64,000 nt of DNA from Roseinatronobacter monicus (GCF_006716865.1 NZ_VFPT01000002.1:62001-126000), one strand, 5' to 3'; shown: positions 27,528-36,380, counted from the stretch's first letter. Numbers and translations: made by a program. Notes: generated by a model not told the origin, from the sequence alone.

Positions 27528-28213
27528 CTGAGAACCGGCAGATGCACGATACCGTGTTCGATGATCCAAAAAACATGGCTTTGGCTGGGGCAATCCGCAG
27601 CGCAGGTGGTCAGACTTTACCCAACCTTTGGCGCATCTTGCATGACAATATGTTCCTCAAACTTCGCTTCGGGATGATTGACACACCTAGCGGAGACGGG
27701 AGCACATTGCGCATGATCGCAGATTCGGAAGCCGAATTGGCCGCTGACCTTGCAAGCGTTGCTGTACAGGATTGGGAAAACCTTTGCGCAGCAGCCGGTT
27801 GGACGGCAACGGGCGCCGCCGCTCTTTCCTGGTGCCAAGGCGCCACATTGCCCCAGGTCCTCGACGGTTGGCTCGCATCGGGGTTCCCGCTCAAGCCTCT
27901 GCCCGAGTATGAACGCCCTGCGCGCTTCATCAACCCGGCGCTTTTGCGCCAGACCCGCAGCCTCTCGGCGTTGGTAGAGGCCGCGCAACCCAATGCCTTT
28001 GCGCTCTGCGTCATGATTGCCCATTCCCCCGAGCCGCTGGACTTCGATATGTCACTTGAGGCCCTCCAGTCAGTTCCCCAACCCCAGCTCGCAGCTTTCT
28101 TCAAGTCACGCATGTTGCAAAAACCCGTCCGAAGCCCTGATGAAGACCAGCTGATCGTGATCTGGACTGCGACGGTAAAGGGCACGGAGTTCGACATATG
28201 GGAGGCCGCGTAA
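27524..28213 (+). CDS. PAAR-linked T6SS accessory protein (copy 1)
   Basis: A 229-residue protein. The C-terminal half from LSWCQGATLPQVLD to the end is nearly identical to that of the protein at 40583-41242, while the N-terminal halves are unrelated apart from a short AAGWT stretch. Both copies lie directly before a PAAR gene; here the stop and PAAR start share bases (TAATG). I do not recognise the family. A variable front and constant back next to spike genes suggest an adaptor whose N-terminus matches a given cargo. That is inference. Confidence 0.6.
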   Translation: MTENRQMHDTVFDDPKNMALAGAIRSAGGQTLPNLWRILHDNMFLKLRFGMIDTPSGDGSTLRMIADSEAELAADLASVAVQDWENLCAAAGWTATGAAALSWCQGATLPQVLDGWLASGFPLKPLPEYERPARFINPALLRQTRSLSALVEAAQPNAFALCVMIAHSPEPLDFDMSLEALQSVPQPQLAAFFKSRMLQKPVRSPDEDQLIVIWTATVKGTEFDIWEAA

Positions 28214-28470
28214 TGCCCGCAATCGCCCGCGTTGGAGATGTTCATGACTGCCCCAGGCATGGAAAGAACACGATCACCGAAGGAGGATCAGGCGAGGTCG
28301 ATGGCCGCGCGATTGCCCGCTTGGGCGACGCCTGCGCCTGCGGCGCGCTAATCACCGAGGGATCATCAGTGGCCGGGCTTGACGGCAAACCCGTGGCATA
28401 TGTTGGGTGCAAAACCAGCTGCGGCGGCACAATCACCAGCGGCTCAGATACCGGCGAGGTTCCGGTGTGA
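28213..28470 (+). CDS. PAAR-domain spike tip protein
   Basis: An 85-residue PAAR protein: MPAIARVGDVHDCPRHGKNT, then GRAIARLGDACACGALITEG and GKPVAYVGCKTSCGGTI. Cysteine and histidine pairs would bind the zinc of the PAAR cone, which caps the VgrG trimer and pierces the target cell. It ends the vgrG1 cluster. A second copy at 41242-41500 is frameshifted, so this one is the intact member. Confidence 0.9.
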   Translation: MPAIARVGDVHDCPRHGKNTITEGGSGEVDGRAIARLGDACACGALITEGSSVAGLDGKPVAYVGCKTSCGGTITSGSDTGEVPV

Positions 28471-28499
28471 TGCCAAGCGGGAACAAGACCTCTGCGCCG

Positions 28500-28610
28500 G
28501 GCTCAGTTGCGCGGCTGCTACGATGCTGCGCAATGCACGAGTGACCGGTTCGGGAAAGCTGCACCGCGGCGCTGTGGTCATCCCGACCGGCAGCTGTGGG
28601 CCGACCACGA
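28500..28610 (-). repeat. R1 mosaic intergenic repeat
   Basis: Contains cgagtgaccggttcgggaaa and gctgtggtcatcccgaccgg, the inverse of the 10.9-kb copy, beginning just inside the end of the PAAR gene. The same junction with PAAR is seen at 41.5 kb. Confidence 0.75.
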
Positions 28611-28634
28611 CGATCTTGCCTTCGCCGTCGCACT

Positions 28635-29696
28635 GGGCGGAAAGCGGACTGACGGCAGTGCGGCATTGCGCTTGCAGCATCTGATGAAAGCGGCCGGTCG
28701 TGGCGGCACTGGCCTGCAGCGCCGGGCACGCGGTTGGGTGTCAAAGCTGTAAGTGTCGATCGATTGGAGTGATGTGGACACCGAGGCGGATGTTCGGTCG
28801 TCGTGATGCGACAGTTGCTATGCGCGCAGGCTGCAAGTCAGGGTGATGATCGGTGGTTTTCGGGGTGATTCGAATCACCTAGCGGTGTTCGTGCTATTCC
28901 CCCTATAGTTCAATGGCTAAACTACCGCCTTTTTGGGCTGTTTTTTGGGGTAGCATAATACCTGCGGGCGGAAATCCGCCCGGAGGGGTCAAAATCGGGC
29001 GGATTTTCGCCCGACCAAGCGATCGAAAGTTTTGCAATATCGTTTTATTACAGCCGCTTACAGGATGTGCATTTTTTTGAAGATTTTTGTTGATTTTGCT
29101 CAAACTTCTGGCGGACCGTTTTGGCTCAGCGTGCATCCAAACCCGCGATGCGACTGATGTAGCGTGTTTATAAGGAGACTTCCCATGCCAATGCCGGCGT
29201 ATCTGACCATTGAAGGCGAAACCCAGGGCCTGATCACCCAAGGGGCGACCACATTTGATTCCATCACCAATGAATGGCAAGCAGGCCATGAAGACGAGAT
29301 CATGGTGCAGGCGTTCTCACATGCGGTGATCACACCGCGCGACCCGCAGTCGGGCTCACCCACGGGCACCCGCATCCACCAGCCCTTTACCTTTACTTGC
29401 ACGCTGAACAAATCGGTGCCGCTTTTGTACAACGCGCTGGTCACCGGCGAATTGCTCACCAAGGTCGAGCTGAAATGGTACCGCACCCAGGCATCCGAGC
29501 AGGTGCATTTCTTCACCACCGCGCTGGAAGAGGCTTTGATCGTCGATATCAATTGCGACATGCCACATTGCAAGGACATGACCTCCAAGGATTACACCCA
29601 GCTTGTGCAGGTCAAGATGACCTACCGCAAGATCATGTGGGATCATGTGGTCGCGGGCACATCCGGCTCTGATGACTGGCGCAATCCGATCCAGGC
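28635..29696 (+). repeat. Direct repeat of about 1.06 kb containing hcp, copy 2
   Basis: Near-identical to 22708-23768. The two copies bracket the vgrG1 cluster, so recombination between them would delete it cleanly. Confidence 0.92.
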
Positions 29697-29700
29697 CTGA
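29185..29700 (+). CDS. hcp: T6SS tube protein Hcp (second copy)
   Basis: A 171-residue Hcp identical in protein sequence to the copy at 23257, with the same AAGGAGA ribosome site. Only the last bases before the stop differ, showing the edge of the duplication. It heads the second payload cluster and is followed by a strong terminator, so the genes from 29920 on probably have their own promoter. Confidence 0.93.
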   Translation: MPMPAYLTIEGETQGLITQGATTFDSITNEWQAGHEDEIMVQAFSHAVITPRDPQSGSPTGTRIHQPFTFTCTLNKSVPLLYNALVTGELLTKVELKWYRTQASEQVHFFTTALEEALIVDINCDMPHCKDMTSKDYTQLVQVKMTYRKIMWDHVVAGTSGSDDWRNPIQA

Positions 29701-29809
29701 TCCATTAGCCCCGGGGCCACGCGCGGGCATGCAGCCCAACTGCGCGGCCTCGGGGGCACAAAAGTGTCTGTAACGAGTGCCGCCCGATTACACGGGCGGC
29801 TGGGTACCC

Positions 29810-29846
29810 CTTCAGCCCTGTCCGTATTTCAGGCAGGGCTGAAGGA
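29810..29846 (+). terminator. Terminator hairpin after hcp2
   Basis: A perfect 12-bp stem, ccttcagccctg paired with cagggctgaagg, with a 13-base loop and followed by attat. It lies 110 bases after the hcp2 stop. Confidence 0.7.
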
Positions 29847-29919
29847 TTATCTTACTTAAACCGGCCCCAATCCCTGCCAGATGGGATATTGCGGGCCCGT
29901 CTGCATTTGGAAGCGCGCC

Positions 29920-30192
29920 ATGTTCAAACTCGAGATCACAGATGACCGCAGCCCCGAGCGGCGCAAGCCTGATCCGGTGGTCGCGCGTGAGGGGGTGTTC
30001 TCTCTGATCGAGCCCGAGGCGTTAAGCCCCGTTGAAGCCGCCCGCCCCGAGACCCTTGCCGTAGCCGCCACCAAACGCAACGCCCGCCCCGCCCGATACT
30101 GGCTGCCCGAAGATATCCTTAAATACGTAACCCGCATCTACGCTCGCTTCTCAAACCCGTTGCGCAAGGGCCCGTCTGCGAGGCGCAAATGA
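29920..30192 (+). CDS. Small hypothetical protein in T6SS cluster
   Basis: A 90-residue basic, proline-rich protein (MFKLEITDDRSPERRKPDP, then ARYWLPEDILKYVTRIYARF). I recognise no family. It overlaps the next gene by 4 bases. An alternative upstream start at 29881 would add 13 residues. Its position before a membrane-anchored small protein suggests a chaperone-like or accessory role in the cluster, without direct evidence. Confidence 0.5.
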   Translation: MFKLEITDDRSPERRKPDPVVAREGVFSLIEPEALSPVEAARPETLAVAATKRNARPARYWLPEDILKYVTRIYARFSNPLRKGPSARRK

Positions 30193-30569
30193 AGCGTCTT
30201 GTACTTGTGCTATGCGCTTTCGGGGTTGCGAGTGCTGGGCTCCTTTGGGCTTTTGTCCGGCTGGTGCCGATGGAATTCTCGTCTGTTTCAGCACATGATC
30301 CGCGCGTTGTCTTTGGCATCACCCGAAACATCCGACATCTGCAGATTGACGGGCAGTGCGGACCAATGCGCTACAGCCGCGCCTTTCTGGAATGCGGCGG
30401 CATATGTGGCACGCGGATTTCCCTGCATCTGCCATTGTCATCCGAACCTGATCTTGCCGCGCTTCAGGCTCAAAGCCGCGCTGATGATGTTCATTATTGG
30501 TCGGAAGATACGCAAGCCAATTGCGTGCCAAGCCAGATCGACCTGGTATTTGACGCGAGGTTGAGATGA
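30189..30569 (+). CDS. Exported hypothetical, candidate immunity protein
   Basis: A 126-residue protein with an N-terminal signal/anchor (MKRLVLVLCAFGVASAGLLW) and a cysteine-containing periplasmic part (DGQCGPM, LECGGICG, ANCVPS). No family is recognised. It overlaps both neighbours by 4 bases. The pair with the following 283-residue protein repeats the order seen after vgrG1: small anchored cysteine protein, then larger protein. It is therefore a candidate immunity or accessory protein. Confidence 0.55.
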   Translation: MKRLVLVLCAFGVASAGLLWAFVRLVPMEFSSVSAHDPRVVFGITRNIRHLQIDGQCGPMRYSRAFLECGGICGTRISLHLPLSSEPDLAALQAQSRADDVHYWSEDTQANCVPSQIDLVFDARLR

Positions 30570-31417
30570 GTGAATTCGCTGACATCGCGCGTGCATGGAA
30601 CCAATACAATCAGCGCCGAACCTGGGATGGGGTGAATTACGGGCTGATCTACACATGCAATTGTGGCTGGGTTGATCTGGGCCATCTGAACCCCTTCAGC
30701 ACCCGCCCTGAAATCGGGGCTGCAAATCTATGGCGTGCGATGAACGCCCAAGGACCGGCAGTCATGCGCAATGCTTGCGACCCGACATTGGGTGACAGGG
30801 TGATGTACGGTGTGGCGGGCAGCATTCTGCGTGCGCGGCTGGCGCGATGCGCAGATGACCCCTATCTGCGCTTTGCCGATGGGTCGACCGGGTTTCGGGT
30901 CCGCTACCGTCAGGATCATGCGGGCTACCCGGGCCGTCCAGGCCGCGAGGGCATTTTTCTGATCAAACATGGCTTGACCCAGACGCGCGCCCGCGCTGTG
31001 GCATTGTCGATCTTCATGGATGTCTCGCACCGTTTCGAGAGATTTCAAAGCAGCATTCCGCCGCGCTGGATGACTGATAGCGGCTATTCCCAGGAAGATC
31101 TCGTGTCCAATCTGATCGGCTTCTATATAGGCTTGGGGATCCTGTCGAAGTCAGAAGCCATAGCAGCCTGCCATCCGGTCGGCCAGGCGACGGCTGAAGA
31201 TATCTGGCGCCGACAAGGCGCAGTTGGCAGCCATAAGAACTACAGTTTCAAGCCGCAGCTTCAGGCCACTGCAGTCGATGACACAACCGCTTTGATGTGT
31301 CGTGATGATTGTGCCGGTCAGGCGCGCCGCTTGCCCGCCGTGTTTCAGACAATCACGCCCGCGCCCGAAGGCGTGGATTTCCTGCGCCTGTCTGCAGGCA
31401 GCGCGATCCAGTTTTAA
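30566..31417 (+). CDS. Hypothetical (DUF4056-like?), candidate T6SS effector
   Basis: A 283-residue protein with YTCNCGWVDLGHLNPFSTR, GREGIFLIKHGLTQTRARA and GYSQEDLVSNLIGFYIGLGI. The W-DLGHL and S-EDL-SNL-G-Y pattern reminds me of DUF4056, whose function is unknown; I cannot confirm this without a profile search. It has no signal peptide. The invariant-looking His and Asp/Glu residues (DLGHLN, SQED) could be catalytic. Next comes a truncated vgrG start, so its original spike partner may have been lost. Confidence 0.5.
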   Translation: MSEFADIARAWNQYNQRRTWDGVNYGLIYTCNCGWVDLGHLNPFSTRPEIGAANLWRAMNAQGPAVMRNACDPTLGDRVMYGVAGSILRARLARCADDPYLRFADGSTGFRVRYRQDHAGYPGRPGREGIFLIKHGLTQTRARAVALSIFMDVSHRFERFQSSIPPRWMTDSGYSQEDLVSNLIGFYIGLGILSKSEAIAACHPVGQATAEDIWRRQGAVGSHKNYSFKPQLQATAVDDTTALMCRDDCAGQARRLPAVFQTITPAPEGVDFLRLSAGSAIQF

Positions 31418-31432
31418 GGTAGAGGGTATATA

Positions 31433-31546
31433 ATGGGATTATTCGAGCAGCTTTCGGGCCTTGCACAGCGGTTTCTTGATCAGGATCAGGACCTTGCCTT
31501 TGGGTTTGAGGCGGCGGCGGGCAGCTTTGTGGTGGTGGGGGTTTGA
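31433..31546 (+). pseudogene. vgrG 5' remnant
   Basis: It encodes MGLFEQLSGLAQRFLDQDQD, then LAFGFEAAAGSFVVVG and a stop, 37 residues matching the first residues of both VgrGs in the window. The rest of the gene is gone, and the stop overlaps the start of the next gene (TGATG). It marks a recombination point where a third vgrG was reduced to its start. Confidence 0.85.
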
Positions 31547-31983
31547 TGCGCGATGTTACGCCGAATTTCTGGCTGGATCAGTCAGATGGGGATGAGGATA
31601 CGCCCGCGATCCTGCGCAGCACGATGACCGCCATCGATCTGCCCATAGCGGGACGCTACATCGACCAAGTTTGGCAGCTGGGCAACGCGCAGGAATATCT
31701 GGCCTTCGTCACCCATGGTGTGTTGCACGAAGAGCAGCTGAGCCTGTTATTGATTGGTGAGAACAGGCTGCAAGAGCAGATTGACATTTCACAGCCCCTC
31801 GCCGGGACGCCGCCGAAAATTTCTGCCTCGGTGACACAGGATCATGCGTTGGAATTCCAATTTCCGGCGGACCGTAAATGGCGCCTGAAGGTGCGGGCGC
31901 TTCCGGCCTGGCACTGGCCTTTGCAGAGCCCCCTGATTACTCGTCAGCCCAGATGGCGCGGACGGCTAAAATTGACAGCATAG
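31546..31983 (+). CDS. Hypothetical protein between vgrG remnant and vgrG2
   Basis: A 145-residue soluble protein (MRDVTPNFWLDQSDGDEDTP, then IAGRYIDQVWQLGNAQEYLA). I see no signal peptide, membrane helix or known domain. Its start is coupled to the end of the vgrG remnant and it stops 10 bases before vgrG2. By position it could be the immunity protein for a cargo removed in the same rearrangement. Confidence 0.5.
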   Translation: MRDVTPNFWLDQSDGDEDTPAILRSTMTAIDLPIAGRYIDQVWQLGNAQEYLAFVTHGVLHEEQLSLLLIGENRLQEQIDISQPLAGTPPKISASVTQDHALEFQFPADRKWRLKVRALPAWHWPLQSPLITRQPRWRGRLKLTA

Positions 31984-31993
31984 AGGAGATTTC

Positions 31994-34090
31994 ATGAGCT
32001 TATTTGAGCAGCTTTCCAGCCTTGCGCAGCGGTTTCTGGATCAGGATCAGGATCTGGCCTTCGGGTTTGAAGCGGCGGCGGGGCGGTTCACGGTTGTGGG
32101 GTTCTCGGTGCAAGAGGCGATCAACACGCCCTTCGAGATCGTTGTGGATCTGGCCTCATTGGACCCTGATATCGATCTGGCAGCCCTGCTGGATGCGCCG
32201 GCCTGTCTGGGATTGTATAGCAAATACCAGACCCCGCGTCATTTCCACGGGATTGTCACAGATGCCATGCGCGGCGATAGCGGGTACCGGCGCACCTTTT
32301 ATACGCTGGTGCTGCGCCCGAGCCTGTCGCGGCTCGATCATGGCTCGGATTGGCGCATCTGGCAGGATATGACCGTGCCCGAAGTGGCCGCGCAATTGCT
32401 GTCCGAACAGGGCGTCACGGATGTGGATTGGCGGCTGGATGAGACCTATCTGCCGCGCGAATATCTGACCCAGGCGGGCGAGACCAACCGCGCGTTCCTG
32501 GAGCGCATTCTGGCCGAGGAAGGGATTTTCTACGCCTTCGCCCATTCGCCCGACGGCCATAAGCTGATCGTGACCGATGCGCCGCTGGCCATGCCGATGA
32601 TCGCCGATCCGGTGCTGGCCTATAATGCCAATCCCGGCGGGCAGTCGCGCGGGGTCTGGGTCAGCCGCTTCAGTCAGACCGAGCGGCTGCGCGCCTCGCA
32701 TTATGCGATGGAGGATTACACGTTCCACAACCCCCCCGCCGGGATGGGCACGCTGGCCGTGGGCGAGCGGCTGGACGGGCTGAAAGGGCGCTACGAGCAT
32801 TTCGCCTATCCGGGCCGCTACAAAGACCCCGCCAGCGTGGGCAACCGCTTCACCCGCCACAGGATCGAGGCTGAGCGGGTCGATGCCACCACTGGCGCGG
32901 GTGAGACGAATTGCCTGCATTTGAACGCAGCCTTCCAGATGACGCTGGCCGCCCATACTGACCCGCGCGCCAATAGCCGCCACCGGCTGCTGGCCGTGTC
33001 GCATTCGGGCCAGCAATCCGCCGCGCTGGAAGAAGACGCAGGCGACGCGCCCACGACCTATTCCGCCAGCTTCGTCACCCAGCCCGGACATCTGCCCTAT
33101 CGCCCCGCAGTGCCGCGCAAACCGGTGGTGGACGGGCCGCAAATGGCCGTGGTCACCGCCCCCCCCGGAGAAGAGATTTATTGTGACAATTTTGGCCGCG
33201 TGAAGGTCCAATTCGAATGGAATCGCCACACACCTGCCGACGAGCACTCCAGCTGCTGGATCCGCGTCAGCCAGAACTGGGGCGGAGGCGGCTGGGGCCA
33301 TATGGCCATCCCGCGCATTGGCCAGGAAGTCATCGTGGATTTCTTCGACGGGGATGCCGACCAACCCATCATCACCGGCCGTACCTACAACGCCCGCAAC
33401 CGCCCTCCTTACAAACTGCCCGAACACAAGACCCGCATGACCATCAAGTCCGACACCCACAAGGGGACAGGGTTCAACGAGCTGCGGTTTGAGGATGAGG
33501 CCGGGCGGGAGGAAGTGTTCCTGCATGCGCAGAAGGACAGGAACGAGAAGACCCGTAACAACCACACAGAGCGCATCGACAATAACTGGGTGCAGAGTGT
33601 AGGTGCGGAAAAGGTCATAGAGGTCGGAGACAATCACATCGAACGTATCGGTGGAAATGTTTTCATATCTGTCGGCCCTTCCAATCTTGGGCAAATGTTC
33701 TCTCGCGGGCTGCAAACCCTGACGGAAGGCATTGGCAAAGTTGCGAGTGCCCTTGGACTGCCCGGTGTGATCAATCCAGGGACGGGCAACTACGCCTTGA
33801 CCGTGGAAAAAAGTAAGACCGAGGCTGTTGGCGTGTTGTCATCGGAAACTGTGGGCTCGCATAAATACATCAGCGCCGGTCAACAAATCAGCCTGAATGC
33901 GGGCACCAATGTGACGGTGACCGCAAATAGGGTTCTGGATCTTTCCGCTCATTCTCTTGTCGCAATCAAGGTGGGGAAATCGGTTTTGACGATGCATAAG
34001 GATGGGCGAGTTATCTTGTCGGGGAAATCTTTCAAGATCGATATGGAAGACAAGATAGACGCCAAAGCAGGCGAGATAAGGTTGAACTGA
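31994..34090 (+). CDS. vgrG: T6SS spike protein VgrG (copy 2)
   Basis: A 698-residue VgrG. From about residue 8 to about residue 533 it is nearly identical to the copy at 24087, including the OB-fold WGGGGWGHMAIPRIGQ. It then diverges into a different needle (VIEVGDNHIERIGGNVFISV to KIDAKAGEIRLN). The DNA match (about 24109-25687 with 32016-33594) has only scattered substitutions, indicating duplication or gene conversion. AGGAGA precedes the start. The stop overlaps the start of the downstream candidate effector (ATGATGG), tying that cargo to this spike. Confidence 0.93.
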   Translation: MSLFEQLSSLAQRFLDQDQDLAFGFEAAAGRFTVVGFSVQEAINTPFEIVVDLASLDPDIDLAALLDAPACLGLYSKYQTPRHFHGIVTDAMRGDSGYRRTFYTLVLRPSLSRLDHGSDWRIWQDMTVPEVAAQLLSEQGVTDVDWRLDETYLPREYLTQAGETNRAFLERILAEEGIFYAFAHSPDGHKLIVTDAPLAMPMIADPVLAYNANPGGQSRGVWVSRFSQTERLRASHYAMEDYTFHNPPAGMGTLAVGERLDGLKGRYEHFAYPGRYKDPASVGNRFTRHRIEAERVDATTGAGETNCLHLNAAFQMTLAAHTDPRANSRHRLLAVSHSGQQSAALEEDAGDAPTTYSASFVTQPGHLPYRPAVPRKPVVDGPQMAVVTAPPGEEIYCDNFGRVKVQFEWNRHTPADEHSSCWIRVSQNWGGGGWGHMAIPRIGQEVIVDFFDGDADQPIITGRTYNARNRPPYKLPEHKTRMTIKSDTHKGTGFNELRFEDEAGREEVFLHAQKDRNEKTRNNHTERIDNNWVQSVGAEKVIEVGDNHIERIGGNVFISVGPSNLGQMFSRGLQTLTEGIGKVASALGLPGVINPGTGNYALTVEKSKTEAVGVLSSETVGSHKYISAGQQISLNAGTNVTVTANRVLDLSAHSLVAIKVGKSVLTMHKDGRVILSGKSFKIDMEDKIDAKAGEIRLN

Positions 34091-35079
34091 TGGCAGACGC
34101 GGATGATTTCAAGGAACTGGTGCTGGCAGAGTTCAAACAGATGGGACTGGAGATTGCCAAATTCACGCGCGGTGAACTGGTCACTTCGGGGGCGTGGTAT
34201 TATAACGAGCAGGCCTCTGACAGCGTGGCGGAGAATCTGGGCACGGCGGTCGAACAAATCGCCGATGGCGTGAGCAGGTTGACTGAGAAGGATAGTCCGG
34301 AATGGGAATACTTCATCGAGACCTATGAGGATGTTGGTGAAGATGTGGCGCGACAATATCGAGGTTTTTCGCGCCCCAGATTCGAACGCGCAGTTCGCAG
34401 TTTTGGGCGCGCCTGGGGGAAGCTTGGAATTGGCGAGGATCTAGGAAACCATGCGGCCTTCCAATTCGTCCATATGCATATCACATACAGAACACAGCAA
34501 GGTCTGTTGCAGGTGATTGAGAGTTCTTACCAGGATGATGCCGAACTAAAGAAACATGTGGAATCTGCCGTGGTCTACTCCAATCATGTGCGGTCGTTCT
34601 TGATCGATTTTGCACGCGCTGCGGGCGATGTGCCACCTGATGCCGTGGATGTTTTTGCCAATCTCTACGCGGAAGGGCAGGCCATCAAGAACTGGGGGGC
34701 AAGTGTTGAAGACATGGCGATATTGTCCAATCCGGCGCTGATCCCCAGAGGGCCGATCGCAGAGTCGATCGCTGCCTATGAAGCCGGGATTGCGGCGATC
34801 GAAGCGCAGATCATCGCAGAGATGCGAAGAATGCAGGTCGACCTACCCCAGCAGATCACCGAAAGACAGACTGGCCAACAAGAGCTTGATCCGGGCTCCA
34901 ACCTGTTCGACTCTGTGCGCAGGATCTATAGCATGCTCGCCACGGAGCGTGATCATAGAGCACGCAGGAGGATTGAGGAATCGACCATCCCGCGCCGTGA
35001 AGCTGATCTTGCCGAGGCCCAACAGATGCTGGATTATTTAAAAAGGTTGCAACGCGATGTTGACACGATTGAAAATTGA
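34090..35079 (+). CDS. Candidate VgrG2-linked T6SS effector
   Basis: A 329-residue, mostly helical protein with no recognised domain. Segments include FTRGELVTSGAWYYNEQASD, HMHITYRTQQGLLQVIE and a C-terminal coiled part (IAAIEAQIIAEMRRMQVDL, RREADLAEAQQMLDYLKRL). No signal peptide is visible. Translation is coupled to vgrG2, and the last 23 bases overlap the first of four tandem exported paralogues, the position expected for effector followed by immunity. If those periplasmic proteins are its immunity proteins, its target lies in the periplasm or inner membrane. The activity is unknown. Confidence 0.6.
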   Translation: MADADDFKELVLAEFKQMGLEIAKFTRGELVTSGAWYYNEQASDSVAENLGTAVEQIADGVSRLTEKDSPEWEYFIETYEDVGEDVARQYRGFSRPRFERAVRSFGRAWGKLGIGEDLGNHAAFQFVHMHITYRTQQGLLQVIESSYQDDAELKKHVESAVVYSNHVRSFLIDFARAAGDVPPDAVDVFANLYAEGQAIKNWGASVEDMAILSNPALIPRGPIAESIAAYEAGIAAIEAQIIAEMRRMQVDLPQQITERQTGQQELDPGSNLFDSVRRIYSMLATERDHRARRRIEESTIPRREADLAEAQQMLDYLKRLQRDVDTIEN

Positions 35080-36343
35080 TCACCTGCTCAGAGGCCTTGC
35101 ACTCTCGACATGCCTGTGGGCTGCACCTTCGGCGCATGCGGATACGCCTTTGCGGCTTGATCTGGACCTGAGCTTCGAGGAGAACGTGAACCTGTTCTTT
35201 GATGCGATGGAACGCGGAGATCCGACTGACCCGGATGACCTGTTTTACCTTGCATCCAACCTGGTCTCGCCCGTGCGCGCGCGCGAAATGCATGATGTTG
35301 AAATCCCACGCGCATTTCGGTTGCGCACCATCTATGCAGATCAGATCGCACAGCGTTTTGCGGATTATGCTGCAGAGCCAGAGAACAAGAAGCGGGCGAT
35401 CTATTACAGCTATCACTCCAGATTTGGGGGGGGCAGTCTTTGGGATCGCGACGCAGACGGGCTGTCCGATCAACGCAGCATCTGCCAGATATTCATGCAG
35501 GCGATCAATCCGACGTATCAACACGAGGATGAAAGAAGCTGCCTGGTGACCCAGCGGGACCTTGTGATTGCCGAGCTGCCGGAGCTGCCGGAGGAACCTT
35601 TTTCAACGCTGTTGCGGGCAGATATTCATGCCTATTTATTTTTTTTAAATGACCACGCCCGTTTCACCGGCCGGATATATACGTATGACCGTGGCAGCGA
35701 GCCGCCACCTGACGAATGGTTCGAAAACGTCGCGCCGGAACGTGTCAAAACCGCGTTCGACGTCTGGCGCGCATGGCATTACGACGACAGCTTCTGGTCT
35801 TGGCTACGTACGCAACCCATACCGCCAGAGGCTTTGCAAGATGCGATGGCGTTGAGCGACCTGTGTATCTCACTCATGCAGGTGATGGATAAGACACAGC
35901 TCTCTGAAACAGCCGATTATATCTGCGGCTTGTTGAATTACGAGATGGATATGGATGTCGCGACGGAGCTGCTGGGGCAAATACCACCGGAGGCATTTGA
36001 GGATATTCCGGGGGCGCAACTGATGCATGGCGCGCTTGCAATGTGTTCTGATGTTGAACCGCGCCCTCGCCGATCTTTCCAACCCGAGGAAACCGTATCG
36101 CTTGCGCGGGGGCGATGCACAGGTGTTGTATTGCATACACTTGAAAGCAGCCGTCGCTGCCGCCCCCCCTTATCCCTCACGCCGGAAAGTGGCTATTATC
36201 TGAGCGAGCTGTTCGCAAGTTGTGAGGTTGCTGACTTGCTCAGCATTGCTGATCGCAACCAGGTCAGCCGAAGAACTGGCCCGCGCCCACCACTGGCGGA
36301 GCAACACAACCCGTTCGCCGCGCCACCACAGAGGACGGATTGA
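35057..36343 (+). CDS. Tandem exported paralogue 1 (probable immunity protein)
   Basis: A 428-residue protein with a signal peptide (MLTRLKIDHLLRGLALSTCL, cleavage after AHA around residue 28), so it should be periplasmic. The mature part is helical and cysteine-rich (RSICQI, RSCLVT, DLCISL, YICGLL, AMCSDV, GRCTG, RRCRP, ASCEV), suggesting disulfides. No family is recognised. The central region is of type A (YYSYHSRFGGGSLWDRDADG, then GRIYTYDRGSEPPP), shared with copy 3. It directly follows the candidate effector with a 23-base overlap. Confidence 0.68.
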   Translation: MLTRLKIDHLLRGLALSTCLWAAPSAHADTPLRLDLDLSFEENVNLFFDAMERGDPTDPDDLFYLASNLVSPVRAREMHDVEIPRAFRLRTIYADQIAQRFADYAAEPENKKRAIYYSYHSRFGGGSLWDRDADGLSDQRSICQIFMQAINPTYQHEDERSCLVTQRDLVIAELPELPEEPFSTLLRADIHAYLFFLNDHARFTGRIYTYDRGSEPPPDEWFENVAPERVKTAFDVWRAWHYDDSFWSWLRTQPIPPEALQDAMALSDLCISLMQVMDKTQLSETADYICGLLNYEMDMDVATELLGQIPPEAFEDIPGAQLMHGALAMCSDVEPRPRRSFQPEETVSLARGRCTGVVLHTLESSRRCRPPLSLTPESGYYLSELFASCEVADLLSIADRNQVSRRTGPRPPLAEQHNPFAAPPQRTD

Positions 36344-36378
36344 TGCCCGGCATTTCACGCAAGGGCTGTAGGTCATAG
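36343..36378 (+). pseudogene. Vestigial PAAR start 1
   Basis: Twelve codons, MPGISRKGCRS and stop. The first eight match the start of the PAAR gene at 40312 (MPAISRKGDS) with one substitution. It shows that the tandem duplication took in the first bases of PAAR. Confidence 0.8.
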
Positions 36379-36380
36379 CG

